From assembly GCA_965242845.1 (NCBI GenBank), contig CBDETC010000002.1, positions 248,001 to 312,000 on the forward strand: a stretch of 64,000 nt of DNA, given 5' to 3'. This document shows, in pieces, positions 25,717 to 33,874 of this stretch. The translations under genes were made by a program, and so were the position numbers. The notes below the pieces were generated by a model. That model was not told where the DNA came from, did not search any database, and saw only the letters and a program-made list of their open reading frames with translations. Numbering within the stretch: position 1 is the first letter of the stretch; each line of letters starts with the position of its first letter. This DNA comes from RHLJ01 sp965242845. GTDB lineage: Bacteria; Bacteroidota; Rhodothermia; Balneolales; Balneolaceae.

Positions 25717-26523
25717 ATGAAACAACTTTCTCTCTTCTTCGCATTTTTGCTGTTCATATCACCTGTTTTTGGGCAGGATTATGCTATTGAACAACTAGAA
25801 AACTCTCCAAGACACCATGAATGGGTAGAACTTGAATCAAGTGGGAGAATCATGCATAATTTTGTTGCCTATCCTGAAACATCAGATAAAGCTACCGTTG
25901 TAATTGTGATTCATGAAAACAGGGGACTAAACGACTGGGCCAGAAGTTTCACCGATCAGTTGGCGGGACAAGGATTCATTGCCATTGCACCTGATCTCAT
26001 CTCAAACACGGTAGATGGGTTTGAAAAAACTTCCAATTTCCCAACCTCTGATGAAGCCCGATCAGCGCTCTATGAATTAGACCCTGATAATGTCACTGCC
26101 GATCTAAAAGCAGTGCTCGAATATGCTAAGAGCATTGAAGCAGGCAACGGAAAAGTTGCGGTGGTTGGTTTTTGCTGGGGAGGTTCACAATCATTCAGGT
26201 TTGCCACTAATGCTGGTAATGGAATAGAAGCTGCTTTTGTATTCTATGGTACTGGGCCAAGAGAAGAAGCTTCTTATGAAAGCATTGACGTACCAGTATT
26301 TGGTTTCTATGGAGGTAATGACAACCGGGTAAACTCGACCATCGAGCTTTCCGAAAACTCCATGAATAAGTTTGAACATCCCTATGACTATGTGATCTAC
26401 GAAGGTGCTGGTCATGCCTATATGAGAAGAGGTGATGATCCTGCACTAGACACGGAAGATGCCAATAAAAAAGCCAGAGATGCTTCCTGGGAACGCTTCG
26501 TTTCTATTCTAAATAGACTCTGA
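25717..26523 (+). CDS. Exported dienelactone hydrolase family protein
   Basis: A 268-aa alpha/beta hydrolase with a signal peptide ending near FGQ (residue 20). The dienelactone-hydrolase triad is visible: cysteine nucleophile C153 in GFCWGG, an aspartate in GGNDNRVN near 202, and H233 in GAGHAYMR. The regulatory Glu in IHENRG (near 67) is also present. Secreted members of this family in marine bacteria are common, but substrates are seldom known. It is 193 bases from metZ's start, on the opposite strand. Confidence 0.87.
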   Translation: MKQLSLFFAFLLFISPVFGQDYAIEQLENSPRHHEWVELESSGRIMHNFVAYPETSDKATVVIVIHENRGLNDWARSFTDQLAGQGFIAIAPDLISNTVDGFEKTSNFPTSDEARSALYELDPDNVTADLKAVLEYAKSIEAGNGKVAVVGFCWGGSQSFRFATNAGNGIEAAFVFYGTGPREEASYESIDVPVFGFYGGNDNRVNSTIELSENSMNKFEHPYDYVIYEGAGHAYMRRGDDPALDTEDANKKARDASWERFVSILNRL

Positions 26524-26609
26524 CCATACTGATGAGAATTTTTCTCGATAGTAAATAAAGGTGCCGTTTTTTATGTTCTGCGATTGCTTAACCAAACAGG
26601 ACATATTTT

Positions 26610-28031
26610 ATGGCAACTCCCAGCAAAGGAAATAGTGTTTATATAGCCGCAATTACTTTTGTGGCTACACTCGGAGGTCTTCTTTTCGGCTTCGATAGCG
26701 GTGTAATTAATGGTACCGTTGACGGTCTCCAGGAGGCATTCAATTCGGATAGTGTAGCTACCGGCTTTAATGTGGCTTCAATGCTTCTTGGCTGTGCTAT
26801 TGGTGCTTTCTTTGCTGGTAGATTAGCAGATCAATTTGGTCGTCGAACTCTTCTTATTGTCTCTGCGGTATTCTTTATCATCTCAGCCTGGGGCTCTGGG
26901 ATCGCGAACGCCTCACTTCCCTTCATCGTGTTTCGAATACTTGGGGGACTTGCCGTAGGAGCTGCGAGTGTTATGTCTCCGGCTTACATTAGTGAAATAG
27001 CTCCCGCTCACCTCCGTGGACGGTTATCCTCTATTCAGCAAGTAGCTATCATAACCGGTTTGTTTATAGCCTTTTTGAGTAACTACTTCTTAGCTGACGT
27101 TGCTGGCTCAGCATTATCCGAGTTTTGGTTAGGATATGAGGCCTGGCGCTGGATGTTCTGGATGGAATTAATACCGGCCTCTATTTTCTTTGTGGCTTTG
27201 ATGTTCATTCCAGAAAGCCCACGATTTTTTGCAGTATCAAACAACCAGGAGAAAGCACTCGAGGTACTTACTAAACTATTCGGAGAAGAGGAAGCCAAGA
27301 CAAAGCTCGATGAAATCAATGAATCATTAGGAGCGCATGAGAAGCCCAAATTCTCTGACCTGTTAGATACGGTTACCAGGAAAATCCGTCCTATCGTTTG
27401 GGTTGGTATTGGATTAGCCGTATTCCAGCAGCTGGTAGGTATTAATGTGGTATTCTATTATGGAGCCGTTTTATGGCAATCAGTTGGCTTTTCTGAAGGT
27501 GATGCTTTGCTTATTAATGTAATCTCAGGAGCAGTGAGTATTGGAGCCGTACTCATTTCTATGTACCTGATTGATAAAATTGGTCGAAAACCATTGCTTT
27601 GGGTAGGCTCCATCGGCATGGCCATTACGCTTTCAGTTATGTGCGCTACTTTCTTTACTGCCGCTCTGGATGCTGATGGAAACCTTCAATTAACTGGCTC
27701 AATGGGAATAGTAGCTCTTATTGCCGCTAATTTGTATGTGGCATTTTTCAACGGCTCATGGGGACCTGTTATGTGGGTGTTGCTAGGCGAAATGTTCCCC
27801 AATAAACTGCGTGGCTCAGGTTTGGCAGTTAGTGGTTTATCACAGTGGGTGGCAAACTTTGCAATAACTATGACTTTCCCAATTCTACTTGCCAGTATTG
27901 GTTTATCAGGTGCCTATGGTATATACGCCGCCTTTGCGTTCATCTCAATTGTATTTGTACGTAAGATGGTGAAAGAAACCAAAGGGCTAGAACTTGAAGA
28001 CATGAACAAACTCTGGGGAATTAAGGAATGA
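26610..28031 (+). CDS. MFS sugar porter (sugar:H+ symporter type)
   Basis: A 473-aa transporter with twelve predicted TM segments. Sugar-porter signatures are present: GGLLFGFDSGVINGT in TM1, GRLADQFGRR between TM2 and TM3, ILGGLAVGAASV, the PESPRFF motif after TM6, QQLVGINVVFYYG in TM7, and DKIGRKPLL between TM8 and TM9. It most resembles XylE/GLUT-like hexose or pentose symporters. With the neighbouring glycosidase and sugar kinase genes it suggests a sugar-use group, though they lie on opposite strands. Confidence 0.9.
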   Translation: MATPSKGNSVYIAAITFVATLGGLLFGFDSGVINGTVDGLQEAFNSDSVATGFNVASMLLGCAIGAFFAGRLADQFGRRTLLIVSAVFFIISAWGSGIANASLPFIVFRILGGLAVGAASVMSPAYISEIAPAHLRGRLSSIQQVAIITGLFIAFLSNYFLADVAGSALSEFWLGYEAWRWMFWMELIPASIFFVALMFIPESPRFFAVSNNQEKALEVLTKLFGEEEAKTKLDEINESLGAHEKPKFSDLLDTVTRKIRPIVWVGIGLAVFQQLVGINVVFYYGAVLWQSVGFSEGDALLINVISGAVSIGAVLISMYLIDKIGRKPLLWVGSIGMAITLSVMCATFFTAALDADGNLQLTGSMGIVALIAANLYVAFFNGSWGPVMWVLLGEMFPNKLRGSGLAVSGLSQWVANFAITMTFPILLASIGLSGAYGIYAAFAFISIVFVRKMVKETKGLELEDMNKLWGIKE

Positions 28032-28069
28032 TGAACATTGAACTTCGAATGCTGAACTTCGAAGTTCGA
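28032..28069. repeat. GAAC/TTCGAA palindromic repeat
   Basis: Starting right after the MFS stop, TGAACATTGAAC is followed by TTCGAATGC and then the perfect palindrome GAACTTCGAAGTTC (28054-28067). The layout resembles the element at 47365. It sits between two convergent genes and may serve as a transcription end for both. Confidence 0.65.
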
Positions 28070-28082
28070 TACCCTACTGTTC

Positions 28083-30149
28083 TTACTTGATCAGAAGCAT
28101 TTTCTTCGTAATGATTTCTGAACCCGCCTTCAGACGATAAAAATAAACCCCACTGGATAGATTTGATGCTTCAAATTCCAGCATGTGTGTGCCCCGGGAT
28201 TGGGGTCCATCGACAAGCTTTGCCACCTCAACACCCTGGATATTGTATACAGTAAGTGATACCAGACTTGAAGAAGGTAATGTATACGTTATTTGTGTGG
28301 TTGGATTGAAGGGGTTCGGGTAATTCTGAAAAAGTCTTATTGAACTTGGAATCTCTTCAGATTGAACCTCTTCTGAGGTAGTTACACTAAGATTAGATAC
28401 GGTAACACTATCAATCCAGATTTTGGTAACTCCTGAAGTTCCCATCATGAACTTCAAAAACGTATTAGCGTCTGTATTGTGATTTTGAGGGGCAACAAAG
28501 AAATGAAGGAAATGAGTCGGTTCGGTACTTAAAGAAACAGTTTTTGTAAAATGAGAAAAGCCCCCGGACTGCTCCTGAATCCAGGTTTGCATGGAAGTCT
28601 CTTCACTAGCTTGTGCGATATACTCTATCCGATACCTGGCTCCCGGCACTAGTTCTGTCTGTTGTTCAAGCAGAATATGGAAATTGGTACCCGAATTTTG
28701 AGTTATGTCTATCAATGCTGCGCTTTCACCACTTAGTACCGACGAATTATCTACTTCAAAGGTTGCTGAAGCAGCTCCACCTGAGAAGTTCTGAAGAGTC
28801 CACGATGACTTTCCCTTGTCAAATTCCACATTGGAAAGAATATTTATACCACCTGTGCTGTCTGGCTCTTCAACCCCTCCTGAAGTTGGAGCCGTAACTG
28901 CCAAACTTTCTGATACAAGAGACCTATTACCCGCGCGATCTATAGACTCTACCGAAACACTAAATTCTTCCCCACTTGAAAACTCATAAAATTGGTACTC
29001 TGTATTCGCAGTAAAACTGAAAAAACTACTGTCTTTATGAATGATATACCTTGCTATTCCCGAAGTATCTGTAGAAGCATCCCAGCTAATAGTTAAGGGA
29101 TATTCTTCAGAAACGATTGTGAGATTTCCCGGAGCAGATGGAGCTTCATCTTCATCAATTCCAAGTGCCAGCCGAAAAGCTTTATCCTGAAACATGTGGA
29201 TGTATATACTATCGTTCATTTCATCCCGGAAATTTTGAGCAACTACCTCATTAGAAGAGAGGCGTGCATCTCCCCAGTTATTCCACACGGGTTCTATGGT
29301 TTGATCGGCCCATTCCCAGTTAATATAGCCCGTCATCTTAACACCCTTTTCGGAAGCAATATGACCAAAGAATGGTTTAAACCAAAGATTCCAGTCATCC
29401 TGCCCATCGCTTACACCTACATATCTTGGGGTGGACTCTCCTATTAAAACCGGTTTACCATGTTCATGGGCGTCTTCCAAAAAATTATCACTAAGAGAAA
29501 GATCAACGTCGGTCCTCGAAAAGTAATTAATCGCCCACCAGTCTACATATTCATCTCCGGGGTAATGAGTCATGTATACCTGGTTCCCTTCCACCGCTAA
29601 GTTCCATACGGTAGCTGCTTCAATAGTATCACGTGCTCTTAGCTTTTCGGTAATGTATTTAAAAGCTGCGATATAGCTAGTCGCTTCATAATTATTCCAG
29701 GGGCCATTAAACTCGTACCCAATCCGGACATACACTGGCAAACCTATTTCCTCTAACCCGTCCAGCCAAATATCAAGTTCTTCATCAAGAGACCCATCTA
29801 CAATCAGATCAAGTTGATTTACCAGATACAAACCAAACTGGATAACAATCAGCTGGTCTTCATATTTAAGAAGCTTCTTTCTCAGGTTCCTCGCCCAATT
29901 CTCATTAATCCCCTGAATGCCCTCATAATACATATAGGACATTGGGTATTCTCCAGAGTCCATTTCGGCTACATATCCATCGAAAAAGGGTTGATCATAC
30001 CCTCCATTTTGACCTGGATCCTGTCCGGCACCATGAATGATTCCATTTATTGGTTCTAATTTCTGACCATAATAATTTCGATCCGAATAATCCTGGGCTA
30101 CTACAGAAAATGTGCTACATAAAAAAAGCAGTGGAATAATAAGCTTCAT
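28083..30149 (-). CDS. Secreted GH26-like glycosidase with Fn3, carbohydrate-binding and T9SS sorting domains
   Basis: From ATG 30149 (688 aa) the protein begins with a signal peptide (MKLIIPLLFLCSTFSVVAQ). Next comes a TIM-barrel catalytic domain (~25-330) whose RIGYEFNGPW (acid/base Glu near 146) and LIGESTPR (nucleophile Glu near 238) match the GH26 pattern, although the usual HEMNG is YEFNG here. A fibronectin-III-like domain (~335-425), a jelly-roll CBM-like domain (~440-585) and a type A T9SS sorting domain with LFQNYPNPFNPTT follow. It should be secreted and probably attacks a beta-mannan or a related polymer; the substrate is inferred. An ATG at 30167, overlapping the kinase stop, is a weaker start. 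Confidence 0.85.
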   Translation of the reverse strand: MKLIIPLLFLCSTFSVVAQDYSDRNYYGQKLEPINGIIHGAGQDPGQNGGYDQPFFDGYVAEMDSGEYPMSYMYYEGIQGINENWARNLRKKLLKYEDQLIVIQFGLYLVNQLDLIVDGSLDEELDIWLDGLEEIGLPVYVRIGYEFNGPWNNYEATSYIAAFKYITEKLRARDTIEAATVWNLAVEGNQVYMTHYPGDEYVDWWAINYFSRTDVDLSLSDNFLEDAHEHGKPVLIGESTPRYVGVSDGQDDWNLWFKPFFGHIASEKGVKMTGYINWEWADQTIEPVWNNWGDARLSSNEVVAQNFRDEMNDSIYIHMFQDKAFRLALGIDEDEAPSAPGNLTIVSEEYPLTISWDASTDTSGIARYIIHKDSSFFSFTANTEYQFYEFSSGEEFSVSVESIDRAGNRSLVSESLAVTAPTSGGVEEPDSTGGINILSNVEFDKGKSSWTLQNFSGGAASATFEVDNSSVLSGESAALIDITQNSGTNFHILLEQQTELVPGARYRIEYIAQASEETSMQTWIQEQSGGFSHFTKTVSLSTEPTHFLHFFVAPQNHNTDANTFLKFMMGTSGVTKIWIDSVTVSNLSVTTSEEVQSEEIPSSIRLFQNYPNPFNPTTQITYTLPSSSLVSLTVYNIQGVEVAKLVDGPQSRGTHMLEFEASNLSSGVYFYRLKAGSEIITKKMLLIK

Positions 30150-30156
30150 CTTATGA

Positions 30157-31044
30157 CTACTTTCCATACTTCAGATATATCTCAATTTTAGACATGTTAA
30201 GAACAGGAGTGGCCCCATTTCTGCTTGCCACGAATGCACCAACAGCATTAGCAAAACATACTGTTTCATAAGCACTCATTCCTTTTATAAGTCCATGGAT
30301 AGCTCCTGCAAGAAAAGCATCCCCTGCTCCAACAGTATCTCTAACCTTCACATAATATCTGCCCTTCTTAGCTATTTCACCTTCTTTGTAAATGTATGCC
30401 CCCTTTTCTCCCATTGAAAGCAGAATGGTCTCTAATCCGTAATAATCACTTAGCCAGAGTAATGCTTCCTCATAGTCTATATCCTTTCCTTTCCATCTGA
30501 GAATCTCGAGTAATTCATTTTCATTTAGCTTTAGAATATTTGCCAGCCCAAGTACTTCATCCGCCAAGGATTCATCATAAAACGGCTTCCTGAAATTAAC
30601 ATCCAAAACTACTTTCCCGGCATATTCCTTAAGAAGATCTCGAATAGTGTCCCCGGTTTTATTCCTGAATACGAGTGTTCCAAAAATTAAATGAGACGAC
30701 TCATTTAGAATATCCTTGATCTCATCTGTTGGCTGGATAAAATCCCATGCTACATTTTCATGTATGATATAATTTGGTTCTCCCTGATAATCTACATCTA
30801 CTTCGACTATGCTTGTTGGGTGCTCGTTCTTTTGAATAAAATCCGTGCTCAGCCCTTTTTGCGCAACTGACTTGATAGCCAGGCTCCCTAATAAATCGGT
30901 ACCCACTGCACTGATAATTGATGAGTCTTCCCCCAGGTTAGATAAGTTAAGAGCGACGTTTAAAGGTGACCCACCCAGATAAATTCCTTTTGGAAGAGCA
31001 TCCCAGAGTACTTCTCCGAAACAAATTATTTTATTCGCCTTCAT
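30157..31044 (-). CDS. PfkB-family sugar kinase (fructokinase-like)
   Basis: A 295-aa ribokinase-fold kinase. It carries the N-terminal substrate motif CFGEVLWDALP...GGSPLNVALNL and the C-terminal ATP/anion-hole signature DTVGAGDAFLAG, whose aspartate is the catalytic base. The GEVLWD start is characteristic of fructokinases, so fructose is the likeliest substrate, but other ketoses remain possible. The gene lies 7 bases upstream of the GH26-like glycosidase on the same strand, which supports a joint role in using sugars released from a polymer. Confidence 0.85.
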   Translation of the reverse strand: MKANKIICFGEVLWDALPKGIYLGGSPLNVALNLSNLGEDSSIISAVGTDLLGSLAIKSVAQKGLSTDFIQKNEHPTSIVEVDVDYQGEPNYIIHENVAWDFIQPTDEIKDILNESSHLIFGTLVFRNKTGDTIRDLLKEYAGKVVLDVNFRKPFYDESLADEVLGLANILKLNENELLEILRWKGKDIDYEEALLWLSDYYGLETILLSMGEKGAYIYKEGEIAKKGRYYVKVRDTVGAGDAFLAGAIHGLIKGMSAYETVCFANAVGAFVASRNGATPVLNMSKIEIYLKYGK

Positions 31045-31125
31045 TTCGAATTGATTTTCAAGCTAGTTCATAGTTCTTTGTATAGCAGACAATAAAAACA
31101 TAATTCCCGGAAAATGCTTGAGAAT

Positions 31126-31154
31126 TTTGCTCAAAATTTGCTCAATTTTGCTCA
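31126..31154. repeat. Three TTTGCTCA direct repeats in a divergent promoter region
   Basis: TTTGCTCA occurs at 31126-31133, 31137-31144 and 31147-31154, with start spacings of 11 and 10 bases, about one helical turn. The array lies between the divergent sugar kinase (start 31044) and DinB-like (start 31170) genes. AATTCCCG flanks it at about 31102 and 31162. This looks like a multi-site protein-binding region; the binding protein is unknown. Confidence 0.55.
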
Positions 31155-31169
31155 CAAATAGAATTCCCG

Positions 31170-31703
31170 ATGAAAAATAGAAAACAACTTCAAAATGAAT
31201 TGAATGATACTTTTGATGAAGTCATTGAGTTTTTTCGAAAACAAGACAGAGCAGATTTTCAAAAAACTCTGCGAGAAGAAAGCTGGAGTACCGGGCAACA
31301 ATTGCTTCATCTCATTAAGAGTGTAGCTCCACTTAATAAAGGAATGAGAATCCCAAAGATTCTTTTGAAGTGGAGATTTGGCAGGACAGACAGAGCTGAA
31401 ATGACTTACCAGGAATTAGCTGAAATGTACCAGACCAAGCTAGCCGAAGGAGCTACTTCTCCCCGTTCTTATGTCCCAAGGGAAGTAAACCCAGAACAAA
31501 AAGAATCACTCCTCGCTCAATATGAACAAGAAAAAGTGAGACTAATAAAAACACTGGAAAGCTGGAGCGAGAAAAAACTAAGCGAGCAAGTTGCACCCCA
31601 TCCCATCCTGGGAATGCTTACCGTGAGGGAGATGATATATTTTACCATCTATCATACCTACCATCATCTTGCCAGTATGAAAAAAATTACCGAGAGCGTT
31701 TGA
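31170..31703 (+). CDS. DinB-like superfamily protein
   Basis: A 177-aa helical protein. The spaced histidines in QQLLHLIKS (near residue 49) and YHTYHHLASM (near 165) match the DinB/YfiT four-helix metal-binding fold. These proteins include thiol-dependent S-transferases that use bacillithiol or mycothiol, which would fit the bacilliredoxin at 9630, but that link is inference. It lies 25 bases before the tetR operator on the same strand and need not be part of that regulon. Confidence 0.7.
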   Translation: MKNRKQLQNELNDTFDEVIEFFRKQDRADFQKTLREESWSTGQQLLHLIKSVAPLNKGMRIPKILLKWRFGRTDRAEMTYQELAEMYQTKLAEGATSPRSYVPREVNPEQKESLLAQYEQEKVRLIKTLESWSEKKLSEQVAPHPILGMLTVREMIYFTIYHTYHHLASMKKITESV

Positions 31704-31729
31704 TTCTTTGGGAAAGATACTTACCTTTG
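31699..31729 (+). promoter_or_regulatory. Promoter for the TetR gene
   Basis: TTTG at 31699-31702, a 19-base spacer and TACCTTTG at 31722-31729 fit the Bacteroidota -33/-7 consensus (TTTG, TAnnTTTG) exactly. The operator at 31728-31745 overlaps the end of the -7 element and the expected transcription start, so bound repressor should block RNA polymerase. Confidence 0.75.
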
Positions 31730-31745
31730 TGAGTGATTACTCACA
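31728..31745. promoter_or_regulatory. TetR operator, autoregulatory site
   Basis: A perfect palindrome with 7-bp arms, TGTGAGT and ACTCACA, around a GATT spacer. It ends three bases before the tetR start codon and covers the promoter's -7 region. The core TGAGTGATTACTCACA is repeated exactly before the SDR gene. Confidence 0.85.
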
Positions 31746-31748
31746 TTT

Positions 31749-32270
31749 ATGACTGAAAAACAAGAAACCATATTACAATCAGCATTAGAACTTTTCTCTA
31801 AAGAAGGCTTTCATGCAACATCTACTAACAAGGTAGCCAAACATGCAGGAGTATCTGAAGGACTCATCTTCCGTCACTTTGAAAATAAGGCCGGATTGTT
31901 AGAGGCCATTCTCAAAAAGGCTGAGGACAAGTTCAAAATGAACTATGCTAATATTGTTTTTGAGTCCGATCCAAAGGAGAAAATCCGAAAAACCATCCTC
32001 CTTCCCTTCCAGATTGAAAAGAAAGATTATGAGTTCTGGAGGCTTATAATGAAGCTCAAATGGGAAATGGGACATAACTCGGAAGAAAAGCTCAAACCCC
32101 TTATCCAGGCAGTTGCTTCTGCATTTGAAGAGCTTGGAAATTCTAATCCTGAACTTGAAGCTCAATTACTGATTCAAACTATGGATGGAATAGGTGCATC
32201 TTTGCTAAGGGATTCAGTTGAGGATAAAGAAGGATTGAAGAAATTGATTCTTAATAAATATGGGTACTAA
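31749..32270 (+). CDS. TetR/AcrR family repressor
   Basis: A 173-aa regulator. Residues 1-50 form the TetR helix-turn-helix (ILQSALELFSKEGFHATSTNKVAKHAGVSEGLIFRHFENKAGL), here longer than one motif line but unmistakable in pattern. The C-terminal ligand-binding half (~55-173) is family-variable. A palindromic operator directly precedes this gene and another copy precedes the SDR gene 46 bases after its stop, so it most likely represses itself and the SDR. The inducer is unknown. Confidence 0.92.
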   Translation: MTEKQETILQSALELFSKEGFHATSTNKVAKHAGVSEGLIFRHFENKAGLLEAILKKAEDKFKMNYANIVFESDPKEKIRKTILLPFQIEKKDYEFWRLIMKLKWEMGHNSEEKLKPLIQAVASAFEELGNSNPELEAQLLIQTMDGIGASLLRDSVEDKEGLKKLILNKYGY

Positions 32271-32288
32271 AAAAATTTAACCAATAAA

Positions 32289-32304
32289 TGAGTGATTACT
32301 CACA
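32289..32304. promoter_or_regulatory. TetR operator before the SDR gene
   Basis: TGAGTGATTACTCACA, identical over 16 bases to the core of the site at 31728-31745. The symmetric arms here are TGAGT/ACTCA with the same GATT spacer; the outer left half diverges, so it may bind more weakly. It ends 12 bases before the SDR start. Confidence 0.83.
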
Positions 32305-32316
32305 AACAATATTATT

Positions 32317-33144
32317 ATGGATAACAAAAAAGTAGCACTGGTAACCGGTGCATCAGCAGGGATAGGAAAAGCGACTGCTAAGCAATTATTGAAAGATGGA
32401 TTAATTGTATATGTAGCCGCGCGCAGACTTGAAAAGATGAGCGACCTGGAAGAACTGGGAGCCAAAGCGATTAAAATGGACATCACGATCGAGGAAGATA
32501 TCGTGAATGTAGTATCTCAAATCGAAAAAGAGCATCAGGGAATAGATGTACTTGTTAACAATGCGGGATATGCAATCTACGGTTCGGTAGAGGAAACTAC
32601 TATTGAAGACGCTCGCCGACAGTTTGAAGTAAACATTTTTGGATTAGCCCGGCTTACTCAGCTTGTGCTGCCATATATGAGGCAAAAAAAAGCTGGTAAG
32701 ATTATCAATATCTCCTCAGTTGGAGGAAAAATTTACACCCCTCTTGGAGCCTGGTACCATGGGACAAAACATGCTCTGGAAGGATGGTCTGATTCACTTC
32801 GTCTTGAAGTATCACCGTTCGGGATAGATGTAGTAATCATACAGCCAGGGTTTATTGTTACCGAATTTGGTGACGTAATGAGCCAGCCAATGATAGAGCG
32901 TTCAGGTTCAGGGCCATATAAGAGCATGGTTCAGTCACTTGTAAGTGCCTTAAAAGAAGGAAATGAAAAACCAGGCGCCGGTTCTCCTCCAAGTGTAATT
33001 GCAGAGGTAATATCCAAAGCTGTAAAAGCTAATCGGCCTAAAACAAGATATGCGGCTGGAAGCAGAGCAAAACCATTGTTGTTTATAAGGAGATGGTTTA
33101 GCGATCGTTTCTTTGACCGGGCCATACTAAGTCAGATTAAATAA
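32317..33144 (+). CDS. Short-chain dehydrogenase/reductase
   Basis: A 275-aa classical SDR with the NAD(P) motif VTGASAGIGKAT near residue 8, the NNAG motif near 83, the catalytic serine in NISSVGG near 131, and the YHGTKHALEG (Tyr-x-x-x-Lys) pair near 144-148. The substrate is not evident. A TetR operator lies just upstream, so expression is probably induced when TetR releases DNA. A strong hairpin terminator follows. Confidence 0.91.
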   Translation: MDNKKVALVTGASAGIGKATAKQLLKDGLIVYVAARRLEKMSDLEELGAKAIKMDITIEEDIVNVVSQIEKEHQGIDVLVNNAGYAIYGSVEETTIEDARRQFEVNIFGLARLTQLVLPYMRQKKAGKIINISSVGGKIYTPLGAWYHGTKHALEGWSDSLRLEVSPFGIDVVIIQPGFIVTEFGDVMSQPMIERSGSGPYKSMVQSLVSALKEGNEKPGAGSPPSVIAEVISKAVKANRPKTRYAAGSRAKPLLFIRRWFSDRFFDRAILSQIK

Positions 33145-33154
33145 GTAGCTTCTA

Positions 33155-33182
33155 AATGGGTTCGCGATACTGCGAACCCATT
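33155..33182. terminator. Bidirectional terminator after the SDR gene
   Basis: AATGGGTTCGC (33155-33165) pairs perfectly over 11 bp with GCGAACCCATT (33172-33182) around a 6-base loop. It is followed by an AT-rich tract and sits between two convergent genes. Confidence 0.88.
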
Positions 33183-33195
33183 ATTTATTGCCGGG

Positions 33196-33732
33196 CTATT
33201 TAACCAGTACCGCCCATTTCGTTTTCACTTTAGATCTTTCCTGCTTTTTAAATTCTTCTTCAATTTCCTCATCAGATAGACCCATCCCTTTAAAAATCTC
33301 CACCATTTCCGGATCGATCTTAAACTTCTGCCCTAGCAAGCCAGTTGTTCCTACTATAGCTACCCAGCCATCTGGTTCGGCGTTCATCATGCTAACAAAA
33401 GGTGTTTCAATAGTGGGAGCTGAAGTACCCTGACTATAAATCGAGCTTATTTGTGCAAATACATGTCCTTTGTGGATAGTGATAAAACCTGCATCTGTCC
33501 AGTGTACCAGCTTGGTGGTGTTTGGACCTTCTACTCCTAGCTCCCATCCTACTCTGATTGGATTACCCTCTTCCACATAGTCGATTAACTCTTCTAAACT
33601 CCCCTTTAACACATTCCCATCCCTGTCGGCTTCGTAAACTATTTTATATGCACTTGATTCCGTTTGAGCAAGTAGCGTTGCAGGTAAAATCATGATCAGA
33701 CATATCGCTGAGAGAAGAGTATTATATTTCAT
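33196..33732 (-). CDS. Secreted protein of unknown function
   Basis: I do not recognise the family. From ATG 33732 the 178-aa product begins with a clear signal peptide (KYNTLLSAICLIMILPATLLAQ). The mature part reads AYKIVYEADRDGNVLKGSLEELIDYVEEG, then a beta-rich middle with VHWTDAGFITIHKGHVFAQ, and a charged, probably helical C terminus (GLSDEEIEEEFKKQERSK). The ORF is open upstream to 33801, but that extension would place the signal peptide internally. It is transcribed toward the SDR gene and shares the terminator hairpin. It is divergent from the LytTR gene, which may hint at joint control. Confidence 0.7.
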   Translation of the reverse strand: MKYNTLLSAICLIMILPATLLAQTESSAYKIVYEADRDGNVLKGSLEELIDYVEEGNPIRVGWELGVEGPNTTKLVHWTDAGFITIHKGHVFAQISSIYSQGTSAPTIETPFVSMMNAEPDGWVAIVGTTGLLGQKFKIDPEMVEIFKGMGLSDEEIEEEFKKQERSKVKTKWAVLVK

Positions 33733-33874
33733 TTTGTATTCATTTGATTTGGATTTACTCAAAGGAAACCCAATCGAATACCTTTCAAAATCACTTTTCA
33801 ACGAACGGTGCCATTATTTCAACGAACAACTTTGGGCAAATCGGCACAATAGATTGTTTGTATTATATTCTCTT

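Noticed and set aside
28613..29447. Plus-strand ORFs opposite the GH26-like gene
   Set aside because: No domain or signal is visible; the minus frame encodes a full multi-domain enzyme.
33692..33874. N-terminal extension of the LytTR protein
   Set aside because: It overlaps the divergent secreted-protein gene, has no protein-like pattern, and ATG 33875 gives a natural membrane-protein start.
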